From assembly GCA_903921605.1 (NCBI GenBank), contig CAIXQV010000242.1:1-13826 (forward strand): a stretch of 13,826 bases of DNA, written 5' to 3'. The notes under the pieces were generated by a model. That model did not search any database. It saw nothing but the letters and a program-made list of their open reading frames with translations, and was not told the origin of the DNA. This document shows, piece after piece, positions 1 to 7,179 of the stretch (position 1 is the first letter of the stretch; every line of letters begins with the position of its first letter). Source of the DNA: an uncultured Planctomycetaceae bacterium (lineage in GTDB: Bacteria; Planctomycetota; Planctomycetia; Planctomycetales; Planctomycetaceae). Position numbers and translations under genes: made by a program.

Positions 1-612
1 ATGGCCCATTCTCCGATCCTCGAACTGGTCAAAGGCCTGAAGCTAACATCGATTCTGGCCACTCCTGCTCCAACCGGTGGTGAAGACGCGGCCTCATCAT
101 TCGCCGAGATGCTTGATGGTGGGGATGCGATGAATGAGAAGGAACCCGCTCCGGTCAAGACGCCGAGCGAAGCGATCGCGGAGATTGAAGAGCCTGCCTT
201 CGATGAGACGGAAGTCGGCAGCGAAGTGGAAGCAGTAGAGCCTGAAGTGGCTGCAGCGGAAGTTGTCGCTGAAGAAGAAGTGGGCGAACTGACGGACGCT
301 CCGCTGTTCAATCCAGCCGCCGCCGGTAAGAAGAAAAGCCGAGGTGCAGACGTTGTCTCCGCGACCACCGAGTCCGGTCCCGAGATCACGATTGTCATCG
401 ATGACAAGAAGCCTGGTTCACAAAAGCGAGTGATCGTGATTCCTCGGGCCAGTGCGTATATGCTGGAACTGCTGACTGGTGAGTCTGACGATTCAACGCC
501 ACGAGCAGCAACCGCGGCAGTTCGCCCATCGACAGAGGCCACTTCGAAGCGTACAGCGGCGAAGTCCGGCAAATCAAGAACGTCAGCTCGGTCGCTATTG
601 CAGTCACCGTAG
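1..612 (+). CDS. Acidic, low-complexity hypothetical protein (203 aa as seen)
   Basis: I do not recognise this protein. The frame opens with ATG at the first base of the window, so this may be the true start or an internal Met of a longer gene; it ends with TAG at 610-612. Residues about 25-105 are very rich in Glu, Ala and Val (for example EVEAVEPEVAAAEVVAEEEV) and are probably disordered. A basic patch (GKKKSRG, about 109-115) follows, then a short stretch that could fold as beta strands (EITIVIDDKK and KRVIVIPR, about 128-148) and a possible helix (SAYMLELLTG). The tail from about 167 is rich in Thr, Ser, Ala, Lys and Arg. Charge is therefore strongly segregated: acidic front, basic end. 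There is no signal peptide, membrane segment or catalytic motif. A terminator-like hairpin follows 21 bases after the stop, which supports a real gene end. Confidence 0.6.
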   Translation: MAHSPILELVKGLKLTSILATPAPTGGEDAASSFAEMLDGGDAMNEKEPAPVKTPSEAIAEIEEPAFDETEVGSEVEAVEPEVAAAEVVAEEEVGELTDAPLFNPAAAGKKKSRGADVVSATTESGPEITIVIDDKKPGSQKRVIVIPRASAYMLELLTGESDDSTPRAATAAVRPSTEATSKRTAAKSGKSRTSARSLLQSP

Positions 613-632
613 TTCTGTGAGTTTGCACGCGT

Positions 633-660
633 AGGTTGGACATTCTTGTCCAACCTTTTA
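633..660 (+). terminator. Hairpin with T-run after the first gene (repeat-family copy A)
   Basis: A perfect 10-bp stem (aggttggaca / tgtccaacct, 633-642 and 647-656) with a TTCT loop is followed by TTTTA, 21 bases after the stop of the preceding gene. This fits a Rho-independent terminator. The core GGACATTCTTGTCC (638-651) recurs in near-identical form at 680-693 and 8461-8474, so it is also a member of a small dispersed repeat family. Confidence 0.6.
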
Positions 661-677
661 TTGTGGTTAAGGTCGCA

Positions 678-695
678 ACGGGCAGGAATGCCCAT
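678..695 (-). repeat. Short palindromic repeat, copy B (inverted relative to copy A)
   Basis: The core GGGCAGGAATGCCC (680-693) forms a 5-bp stem around a GGAA loop. Its reverse complement, GGGCATTCCTGCCC, matches the GGRCATTCYTGYCC core of copies A and C. It lies only 28 bases after copy A in the opposite orientation, so the two could also pair with each other. There is no T-run, so I call it a repeat rather than a terminator. Confidence 0.55.
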
Positions 696-827
696 CGTAC
701 CTGATGTCGCAGTCAGTCAAGCATTTGCACAAAATCGCCATGTGGACCTTTCAGACCGATTGAGCGAACCGGTGCACTGACGGTAATCTTATCGAGCCCA
801 CACGTCTCTTTTTGTGAGCTCCCCCCG

Positions 828-2255
828 ATGCATCCTCTGCACTTCGACCTGCCGTCCCCGACTGAAGCCACTCGCCGCATGTTCCTGAGCACTCACGCCG
901 GGCATGTGGGACTTCTGGCTCTCGCTTCGATGCTAGCCCAGCAGCAATCAGGCAAAGCGAGTGAATCGACGTCGGTCGCGCCCGATGTGGCGCCAAAGGC
1001 AAAGTCGGTGATCTGCCTGTTTCAAAACGGCGGCCCGAGCCAGATGGATCTGTTCGACCCCAAACCGGAGCTACAAAAGTGGCACGGTCAGCCCTATCCG
1101 GCTGGCGATCTGGAAACTCACTTCGATAAGCAAAAGGGCAACGTTCTGGGTTCACCGTACAAGTTTCGGAAGTACGGCGAATCGGGTATGGAACTGTGCG
1201 AATTGTTGCCTCATACCGGATCGATTGCCGACGAGATCACTCTGATTCGCTCGATGAAGACGGGTTCTGTCGATCATGAAGCCGCCCTGAGAATGATTCA
1301 TTCGGGTCGACTCTTTGCCGGGATGCCGTCGTTTGGTTCGTGGATCTCTTATGCTTTAGGGACAGAGAATCGCGATCTTCCATCGTTCGTGGTGTTATCG
1401 GATCCCGGCGGGCTGCCGATCGATGGTGAGAAGAACTGGAGTTCCGGATGGTTGCCAGCGGTTTATCAGGGCACAGTCTTTCGCTCAGGTTCATCACCCG
1501 TGCTGAATCTGCAAAGTCCGGAAGGCGTCACTGCGGCCGTGCGTCGCAATCAGCTGGATTATCTTGGGAAGCTGAATCGTCGACACGCCTCGCGATATCC
1601 GGAGAACTCAGAACTCACGGCTCGCATCGCCAACTTCGAAACAGCTGCGCGGATGCAGACGTCGGTTCCCGAGCTGCTGGATTTGTCGGGTGAGACGAAG
1701 GAAACGCGAGAACTCTACGGGCTTGATACTCCAGCCATCGAAGAATACGGAGCCCGCTGCCTGACCGCTCGCAAGCTTATCGAGCAAGGCGTGCGATTTG
1801 TCGGGGTCTACATGAGCGGTCAGCCATGGGATACTCATAGTCGCAATGCCGAAAGTCTTAAAGGCTTGTGTGCTCGCACCGATCAGCCCTCGGCCGCATT
1901 GGTGAAAGATTTGAAGCAGCGAGGACTTCTCGATTCCACCATCGTGATCTGGACCGGTGAATTCGGACGCCTGCCGATTTCTCAAGGCCCCGATGGACGC
2001 GACCATAACCGACATGCCTTTTCATCGTGGATCGCCGGCGGTGGTTTCAAGCGAGGCTGCGTCTACGGTGCGACGGATCCGTTTGGTTATGCATCCGTTG
2101 AAAATATCGTCAACGTTCACGATCTGCACGCGACGATGCTGGCGTCATTGGGGCTCGATCATACTCGCTTAGCCGTGCCTTACGATGGCCGCGATACGAG
2201 TCTGACTGATGCTGAAGTGACGCATGCCAAGGTGGTCCATGATCTGCTGGCATAA
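828..2255 (+). CDS. DUF1501 family exported protein (475 aa)
   Basis: This is a full-length DUF1501 protein, a family abundant in planctomycetes and related in fold to alkaline phosphatases and sulfatases. Its enzymatic role is not established. The start at 828 keeps a twin-arginine signal (TRRMFL, R16-R17, then hydrophobic GLLALASMLA), so Tat export is likely; the next ATG (880) would remove the arginines. No clear Shine-Dalgarno precedes it. Family landmarks are the N-terminal FQNGGPSQMDLFDPKPEL (65-82), WDTH (334-337), GEFGR (377-381), GRDHNRHAFSSWIAGGG (390-406) and VHDLHATMLASLGLDH (430-445). The Asp and His residues in these motifs are plausible metal ligands by analogy with the fold; that is inference. 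Many planctomycete DUF1501 genes sit next to a DUF1549/DUF1553 cytochrome-like partner. None is adjacent here, since the upstream gene is the unrelated acidic protein. Confidence 0.92.
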   Translation: MHPLHFDLPSPTEATRRMFLSTHAGHVGLLALASMLAQQQSGKASESTSVAPDVAPKAKSVICLFQNGGPSQMDLFDPKPELQKWHGQPYPAGDLETHFDKQKGNVLGSPYKFRKYGESGMELCELLPHTGSIADEITLIRSMKTGSVDHEAALRMIHSGRLFAGMPSFGSWISYALGTENRDLPSFVVLSDPGGLPIDGEKNWSSGWLPAVYQGTVFRSGSSPVLNLQSPEGVTAAVRRNQLDYLGKLNRRHASRYPENSELTARIANFETAARMQTSVPELLDLSGETKETRELYGLDTPAIEEYGARCLTARKLIEQGVRFVGVYMSGQPWDTHSRNAESLKGLCARTDQPSAALVKDLKQRGLLDSTIVIWTGEFGRLPISQGPDGRDHNRHAFSSWIAGGGFKRGCVYGATDPFGYASVENIVNVHDLHATMLASLGLDHTRLAVPYDGRDTSLTDAEVTHAKVVHDLLA

Positions 2256-2288
2256 AGCGTGACAGCGCGAGCACACAGTGGATTTATT

Positions 2289-2380
2289 GTAGGGTGGGAC
2301 CAGCGGGGCGCCGGCCCACCATGTGGAATACGTCCAATTGGTGGGCCGGCGTTCGCTAACGCTCACTTGTCCCACCCTAC
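2289..2380. repeat. 92-base nested inverted repeat in a convergent gap
   Basis: The outer arms gtagggtgggac (2289-2300) and gtcccaccctac (2369-2380) are perfect 12-base reverse complements. The inner arms cgccggcccacc (2309-2320) and ggtgggccggcg (2340-2351) are also perfect. Between outer and inner arms the sequence is less paired, and the apical loop is about 19 bases. The element fills much of the 183-base gap between the convergent DUF1501 gene and gatB, where it could end transcription from both sides. Its precise, GC-rich nested design resembles a dispersed REP- or MITE-like element; only one copy is in this window. Confidence 0.8.
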
Positions 2381-2438
2381 GTCTTCTGTAGATTCACAGC
2401 CGCAGAGCGAAACCGAGACTACTGAATCAACATGCCAA

Positions 2439-3947
2439 CTACGCCCCAGCCATGATTGTCGCGATGAGGCGTTCGCGAACCTGTTTTGGATCCGCGCCGC
2501 CGACTTGTTTCATGATCATGCCGATCAACGGACCAATCGCGTTTTGCTTGCCAGCTCGGAAATCGCTGGCGGCTTCTGGCTTTGATGCGAGGGCCGCCGC
2601 AATTGCCGTGTCCATGGCACCGGTGTCGCGAACAATCTCCAGCTTGCGTTCTGTGATGAGACGGTCAACATCGGCTGGCTCGATGGCCTTTTCTTCGGCC
2701 GCATCAGATCGCAATGCTGCGTAGACTTCGCGAGCACTCTTCGTGGTGATGCGTTCGGTCTGGATACACTTCAGAAGCGTGCCCAGAATCTCGGCTGTAA
2801 CCGCGAATTCATGGATCGTTACCCCGTCGGCGTTCAGATCTCGCAGGATGTCCTGAGTCACCCAGTTGGCGGCTAGTTTTCCGTCACCGCACAGTTGACT
2901 GACCTGTTCAAACCATGCTGTCAGAGCCGGGCCCTGAGACAGAAGAACATTGGTGTCGTACTCCGTGAGTCCCAGCACATTGCGGAATCGCTCGCGTCGA
3001 GCCGCCGGTGTCTCTGGCAAGGAACTTCGAATCTTCTCGATCTGCTCCACAGTGGTCGTTACCGGTAACAGGTCCGGATCAGGGAAGTAGCGATAGTCCG
3101 AAGATTCTTCTTTCTCACGCTGACCGAATGTTTCATTGCGATCGGCATCCCATCCACGAGTCTGCTTCGGGACTTCGCCAATCTTCTGTCCGGTCTTCAG
3201 CCATTGCTTCCACTGACGGCGAGTTTCATACTCGACGGCCAGTTCCACATTGCGGAAGCTGTTCATGTTCTTGAGCTCTACGATCGGAGTCGCCGTACGA
3301 GTGCCATCCGCATTGTGCACATGGAGATTTACATTCGCATCGCAACGCAGGCTGCCTTCCTGCATGTTGCAGTCGGAGACGCCAATAAACAGCAACAGTG
3401 ATCGCAGATCTTCAAGATATCGCCTGGCCTCCGAAGCTGTCCGTAAGTCCGGTTCGCTGACGATTTCCAGCAATGGCGTTCCGGTTCGATTCAGGTCTAC
3501 TCGACTATCCGCTCCGCGACCGGATTCGTCATGAACATTCTTGCCGGCATCTTCTTCCAGATGAGCACGAGTGATCCGAATGCGGCGAGGTGGCTCGGCC
3601 GGATCGTCAGCCGCGATCTCCAGCCAGCCTTTGGAACTGAACGGCAGGTCGTACTGGCTGATCTGATACGCTTTGGGAAGGTCTGGGTAATAGTACTGCT
3701 TTCGATCCCAACGGGTGTACCGAGCGATCTCGCAGTTCAACGCCAGAGCCGTCTGGACAGACAAATCAAAGGCCTTGCGATTCATTACCGGCAAAGACCC
3801 AGGCAGTCCCAGACAGACCGGACATGTCTGAGTATTGGGGTCATCGGGCCGGAACGCCGTGGAGCATCCGCAGAACAGCTTGGATTCGGTACGAAGCTGG
3901 ACGTGAACCTCAAGTCCAATAACAACGGTGTATTCAGGGGTGGTCAT
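2439..3947 (-). CDS. gatB: Asp-tRNA(Asn)/Glu-tRNA(Gln) amidotransferase subunit B
   Basis: GatB is the tRNA-binding and kinase subunit of GatCAB. That complex converts misacylated Glu-tRNA(Gln), and Asp-tRNA(Asn) where needed, into the correct amidated tRNA in the cytoplasm. The protein is 502 aa, within the usual range, and complete. The N-terminal cradle domain shows GLEVHVQL (11-18), two cysteine pairs typical of the zinc site (C26/C28 and C42/C45), [16 protein letters not shown] (85-100), [11 protein letters not shown] (129-139), [19 protein letters not shown] (151-169) and [14 protein letters not shown] (198-211). The C-terminal helical and YqeY-like tail ends with a [23 protein letters not shown] segment. 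The start is the ATG at 3947, which places the GLEVHVQL motif at the family position; no strong Shine-Dalgarno is visible. gatA and gatC are not in the window, so the complex is not encoded as one operon here. Confidence 0.97.
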   Translation of the reverse strand: MTTPEYTVVIGLEVHVQLRTESKLFCGCSTAFRPDDPNTQTCPVCLGLPGSLPVMNRKAFDLSVQTALALNCEIARYTRWDRKQYYYPDLPKAYQISQYDLPFSSKGWLEIAADDPAEPPRRIRITRAHLEEDAGKNVHDESGRGADSRVDLNRTGTPLLEIVSEPDLRTASEARRYLEDLRSLLLFIGVSDCNMQEGSLRCDANVNLHVHNADGTRTATPIVELKNMNSFRNVELAVEYETRRQWKQWLKTGQKIGEVPKQTRGWDADRNETFGQREKEESSDYRYFPDPDLLPVTTTVEQIEKIRSSLPETPAARRERFRNVLGLTEYDTNVLLSQGPALTAWFEQVSQLCGDGKLAANWVTQDILRDLNADGVTIHEFAVTAEILGTLLKCIQTERITTKSAREVYAALRSDAAEEKAIEPADVDRLITERKLEIVRDTGAMDTAIAAALASKPEAASDFRAGKQNAIGPLIGMIMKQVGGADPKQVRERLIATIMAGA

Positions 3948-4083
3948 AGTGACGGATCAGATTGCCTGGGCTGGTAAAGTTTCGTTCGCGGGAAGTGTAA
4001 TGCTGGCCGGACTTTTGTCACAATCTTACGACACCCGCAAACCGAGTGTTTTCGTCTACTTCCCTCTGTTGAACCTTATTTCG

Positions 4084-4227
4084 TTTAACGGTAAGCCGCA
4101 GCCGTCGGTAACTCGTCTCGTCTGTGACTCTGGCTTGCTGTTGAATCAGGTGTTGAGCGGCCTCGTTGAACGGCGAGCCGCAGGCGGAGGCGAATTCGGG
4201 CACCGACGCCTCCGGCTTGCCGTTAAA
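4084..4227. repeat. Imperfect inverted repeat upstream of the amidohydrolase gene
   Basis: The left arm (4084-4110, beginning tttaacggtaagccgc) and the reverse complement of the right arm (4201-4227, beginning tttaacggcaagccgg) agree at 23 of 27 positions, with 90 bases between. The spacer contains a related fragment, cggcgagccgcaggcggagg (4171-4190). The look is that of a non-autonomous dispersed element; no transposase is present. Confidence 0.65.
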
Positions 4228-4285
4228 AGATCACATCAAAATCCAGCTTGCGACCTTCGTTCAAGACAAATGCTTTCTGCCTTCC

Positions 4286-4289
4286 GGAG
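4286..4289 (+). promoter_or_regulatory. Ribosome binding site that sets the amidohydrolase start
   Basis: GGAG lies 8 bases before the ATG at 4298. This start gives a clean signal peptide, whereas the more upstream TTG at 4166 has no such site and lies next to the repeat arms. Confidence 0.6.
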
Positions 4290-4297
4290 ATCTGTCG

Positions 4298-6061
4298 ATG
4301 AGTTTCAAAACGAGAATTCGATCAGGCAACATGGCTATCTGGATTGTCTGTGAATTAATGGTTTGGGCTTTGTCCGGCGGAGCCAGTTTTGCAAACGAGT
4401 TCCCTGATGTGATTCTGCACGACGCGAAGATTGTGACCGTCAATTCGGGCTTTGAGATTGCTCAGGCGATTGCTCTGAAAGGCGAGCGTATCCAGGCCGT
4501 CGGCAGCAACGACGACATTCTGAAACTTGCGGGTCCGGATACAAAACAGATTTCGCTGGGCGGAAAGACAGTGCTGCCCGGGCTTATCGATTCGCACGTT
4601 CATGCGACCGGTGCAGCCGTCTATGAGTTTGACCATGAGATCCCACCTCTGGAAACGATCGACGACGTTTTGAAATATGTCCAGAAGCGCGCTGAGATCC
4701 TGGAAGACGGCCAGTGGATCATCATGAACCAGGTCTTCATCACCCGTCTGCGCGACCAGCGGTTTCCCAATCGCCAGGAACTTGATTCCGTCGCGCCGAG
4801 CAATCCGGTTTACTTTCGCACTGGACCTGACGCCGCTTTGAATTCCATGGCGTTGAAGTTGAATGGCATCGATAAGGATTTCAAGATCACGGACGGCTTG
4901 CCTGGAAAGATCGAGATGGATCCTACCACGGGCGAGCCAACAGGAGTCATCCGAGCGGCTGGTCGATTCATCAAGACGGAGTCATCAGAGAAATCGCCGA
5001 GCCAGGAAGAACGGATGGCTCAACTGGAGAAACTTCTTCAGGACTACAACTCCGTCGGCATCACCAGCATCGTCCAACGCAGTGCGGGTGAGTCTGACGT
5101 GACGATGTTTCAAACGTTGAAGGATCAGGGTAAACTGACCTGCCGGACTTTCCTGTGCTGGGGTGTGAGTCCAGACGGCGAATGGTCCAAAGTCGCAGAG
5201 CAAATCCAAAAGGCCGCTGACCATCCGGCTCATGTTTACGACAATCTGCTGTGGCTGCGAGGAGTCAAAGTGTTCCTGGACGGCGGCATGTTGACTGGCA
5301 GTGCGTGGATGCAAAAGCCATGGGGTGTCAGCACGATTTATTCGATCACCGACCCGGAGTATCGCGGCGTGCTGAATATTCAGCCGGATCGCATGTATGA
5401 AATCGCTAAACACTGTCTGGAGCGAGATCTGCAGATTACAGCACATTCTGTCGGTGACGGTGCGGTGAAGGCGTTGGTGGAGACTTACGAGCGAGTCAAC
5501 AACGACTTCCCGGTGCGAGACAAACGCCCGTGCATTACTCATTGTAATTTCATGAGCGAAGAATCCATCCTGAAGATGAAAGCACTGGGAATCGTCGCCG
5601 ATATTCAGCCGATCTGGCTGCATCTGGATGGTCGAACTTTGCTGAAGCAATTCGGCGAGGAACGAACCAGTTTCTTCCAGCCATACAAGACACTCTTTGA
5701 GCAGGGTGTTGTTGTCGGAGGCGGCTCAGATCACATGCAGCGTATCGGCAGTCTGCGTTCGGTGAATCCTTACAATCCGTTTCTGGGACTCTGGACCACG
5801 CTGACTCGGCAGCCACGCTGGAGCGATTCACCACTGCATCCCGAACAGATTATTACTCGCGAGCAGGCCGTGAGATTTTACACAATCAACAATGCCTGGC
5901 TGACATTTGAGGAGAAAGAAAAAGGATCGCTCGAGGCGGGCAAGCTGGCCGACCTGGTTGTCATCGATCGCGATATTCTGACTTGTCCCGTTGAGGAAGT
6001 CCGAGCAATCACGGTCGAACAAACATGGCTCGGCGGCAAAGTGGTGTATGAGAAAAAGTAA
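4298..6061 (+). CDS. Exported amidohydrolase family 3 (YtcJ-like) metal-dependent hydrolase
   Basis: This is a 587-aa member of the amidohydrolase superfamily, family 3 (YtcJ and N-substituted formamide deformylase type). Such enzymes hydrolyse C-N bonds in amides or related compounds; the substrate here is unknown. The start at 4298 gives a signal peptide (basic SFKTRIR, hydrophobic core, GGASFA then N33), so the enzyme is probably periplasmic. Visible landmarks, numbered from this start, are the metal-binding HVH in GLIDSHVHATG (H100, H102), a possible metal-bridging Lys in LRGVKVFLDGG (K324), H383 in TAHSVGDGA, H415 in ITHCNF, and D478 in GGGSDH. The C-terminal small-domain strands (GKLADLVVIDRD, WLGGKVVYEKK) close the fold, so the protein is complete. 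The barrel has 'GGM' after the Lys where many relatives have a longer Gly/Ser turn. It stands alone between a divergent and a convergent neighbour, so it is probably monocistronic. Confidence 0.9.
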   Translation: MSFKTRIRSGNMAIWIVCELMVWALSGGASFANEFPDVILHDAKIVTVNSGFEIAQAIALKGERIQAVGSNDDILKLAGPDTKQISLGGKTVLPGLIDSHVHATGAAVYEFDHEIPPLETIDDVLKYVQKRAEILEDGQWIIMNQVFITRLRDQRFPNRQELDSVAPSNPVYFRTGPDAALNSMALKLNGIDKDFKITDGLPGKIEMDPTTGEPTGVIRAAGRFIKTESSEKSPSQEERMAQLEKLLQDYNSVGITSIVQRSAGESDVTMFQTLKDQGKLTCRTFLCWGVSPDGEWSKVAEQIQKAADHPAHVYDNLLWLRGVKVFLDGGMLTGSAWMQKPWGVSTIYSITDPEYRGVLNIQPDRMYEIAKHCLERDLQITAHSVGDGAVKALVETYERVNNDFPVRDKRPCITHCNFMSEESILKMKALGIVADIQPIWLHLDGRTLLKQFGEERTSFFQPYKTLFEQGVVVGGGSDHMQRIGSLRSVNPYNPFLGLWTTLTRQPRWSDSPLHPEQIITREQAVRFYTINNAWLTFEEKEKGSLEAGKLADLVVIDRDILTCPVEEVRAITVEQTWLGGKVVYEKK

Positions 6062-6208
6062 GTAGCCGTCTCGCTCCGCCGAGACGAGCATTAAAAGTTG
6101 GCTCGCAGTTGTTAGTTCACGCGTCGTAATGTCCTATCGCTTTTCGGCACAGCAATCTTGTTCACATGCACGCAATAAGACCTCGTCTCGACCGAGCGAG
6201 ACGGCGAC
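6062..6208. repeat. Paired hairpins in inverted orientation, convergent gap
   Basis: The left arm (6062-6088) and the reverse complement of the right arm (6182-6208) match at 24 of 27 positions. Each arm is itself a hairpin with the same perfect 7-bp stem, cgtctcg/cgagacg, and a 6-base loop (6067-6086 and 6184-6203). The arms are separated by 93 bases of more AT-rich sequence. The left arm starts directly after the amidohydrolase stop, and the right arm ends 21 bases before the end of the convergent universal stress gene, so it may serve as a two-way terminator. It is different in sequence from the other repeats in the window. Confidence 0.75.
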
Positions 6209-6229
6209 TTTGTTCGTGTGAGCAGTTTG

Positions 6230-7156
6230 TCAGTGTGTCCAGAAGTCGGCGGGCAACATGGAGCGAAAGCCCTCGGGCTTGATCGCCATCACGGAACAGG
6301 ACAATTCCGGCAGCAGACGCTCGACGGTGCTGCCGGGCAATAGTCCGGAGACCCCGGTCTTTGAAGACGTTCCCAGCACGACGAGATCCGCGTTGACTTC
6401 CTTAACCGCATCAAGAATGCACTGGTCGGAACTTCCTGATTTGATATGCACTTTGACGCCAAACGGAAGTGTTCGATAATCGGTGCTCGCTAACTGTTGC
6501 TGGACGACCGCTTCGGCCTGCTGCAAAACTTCGGGCGTCGCAGTGCCGCCTTCAATGGCATGCACGATATGCAGTCGAGCATCCAGGGATTTGGCCAAAT
6601 TGACAGCGGTGACGATTACATCCGCACCAACGCTGCCGCCGTCGGTGGCGGCAATGATGTCCGTGGAGTCGTTGTCATCTTCACGAGGTTTCACGAGCCA
6701 AACAGTGCCCGGAGCAAGTCGCAGCAGTTTCAGGCCAGTGCTTCCAAACACAACACGGCGAACAGTGCCTTCGTCACGAGTTCCGCAGATCAGCATGCTA
6801 TCAGGACGATTTCCGGCACTGCGGATGAGCTCTTCCCATGCGCTGCCTCGCATGATTTTGATTTCGGCGTTTGTCACGGTTGCTAAGTTCAAGAACGTTC
6901 CACGCAGGTCCTCGAGCAGGGATTCCGCTTCCGCATGATCAGCCTGGGCTGTTCGCTCGGCATCTTCCGACGAGCGGAACCATCCACTGGCTGCCGGCGG
7001 CAATACGGTTACGAGTGTCAGCGGCAGCCGGGATGACGCGGCCGCCTGATAGGCATGCAGGACAGCCATCCGGCTGGGGCCGCAAAGATTCTTCGCGTTC
7101 CACGGACGGCTCTTCGGCATCTCAACGCCAACAACGATTCGGCGAGAAAAGGACAT
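6230..7156 (-). CDS. Tandem-domain universal stress protein (308 aa)
   Basis: Two Usp (UspA-fold) domains lie in one chain: domain 1 at about 3-157 (opening RRIVVGVEM, closing TVWLVKP) and domain 2 at about 165-294 (opening DIIAATDGG, closing CSVMAIKP). Universal stress proteins are cytoplasmic, bind ATP or AMP in many cases, and help survival under stress. The nucleotide motif G-x2-G-x9-G-S is only partly kept: domain 1 has G125 and G138-S-T but Asp at 128, and domain 2 has G262 and G275-S-T but Ser at 265, so nucleotide binding may be weakened. The start is supported by AGGAAA (7162-7167) five bases upstream of the ATG. The gene begins 23 bases after the M16 peptidase stop and is very likely the last gene of that operon. 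A functional link to the peptidases is unproven. Confidence 0.9.
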   Translation of the reverse strand: MSFSRRIVVGVEMPKSRPWNAKNLCGPSRMAVLHAYQAAASSRLPLTLVTVLPPAASGWFRSSEDAERTAQADHAEAESLLEDLRGTFLNLATVTNAEIKIMRGSAWEELIRSAGNRPDSMLICGTRDEGTVRRVVFGSTGLKLLRLAPGTVWLVKPREDDNDSTDIIAATDGGSVGADVIVTAVNLAKSLDARLHIVHAIEGGTATPEVLQQAEAVVQQQLASTDYRTLPFGVKVHIKSGSSDQCILDAVKEVNADLVVLGTSSKTGVSGLLPGSTVERLLPELSCSVMAIKPEGFRSMLPADFWTH

Positions 7157-7179
7157 CTGTGTTTCCTGCTGAGCTGAAT

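Larger units (their letters stand above)
3948..4297. other. 350-base divergent intergenic region
   Basis: This gap separates gatB (leftward) from the amidohydrolase gene (rightward) and must hold both promoters, but I cannot point to convincing -35/-10 boxes. Its main visible content is the imperfect inverted repeat at 4084-4227. An open reading extension of the amidohydrolase frame runs back to a TTG at 4166, but it lies partly in the repeat and does not look coding. Confidence 0.6.

Noticed and set aside
828..2255. DUF1501 gene as part of a DUF1501/DUF1549-DUF1553 pair
   Set aside because: No partner gene with a cytochrome-like domain lies next to it within the window.
3531..3977. 148-codon plus-strand frame over the start of gatB
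   Set aside because: It is antisense to conserved GatB motifs, with no independent evidence of coding.
4166..4297. N-terminal extension of the amidohydrolase from a TTG start
   Set aside because: It overlaps the repeat region, has no Shine-Dalgarno and would bury an otherwise good signal peptide at residue 45.
4985..5650. 221-codon open frame opposite the amidohydrolase gene
   Set aside because: It is fully inside a well-supported gene on the other strand and has no family features.
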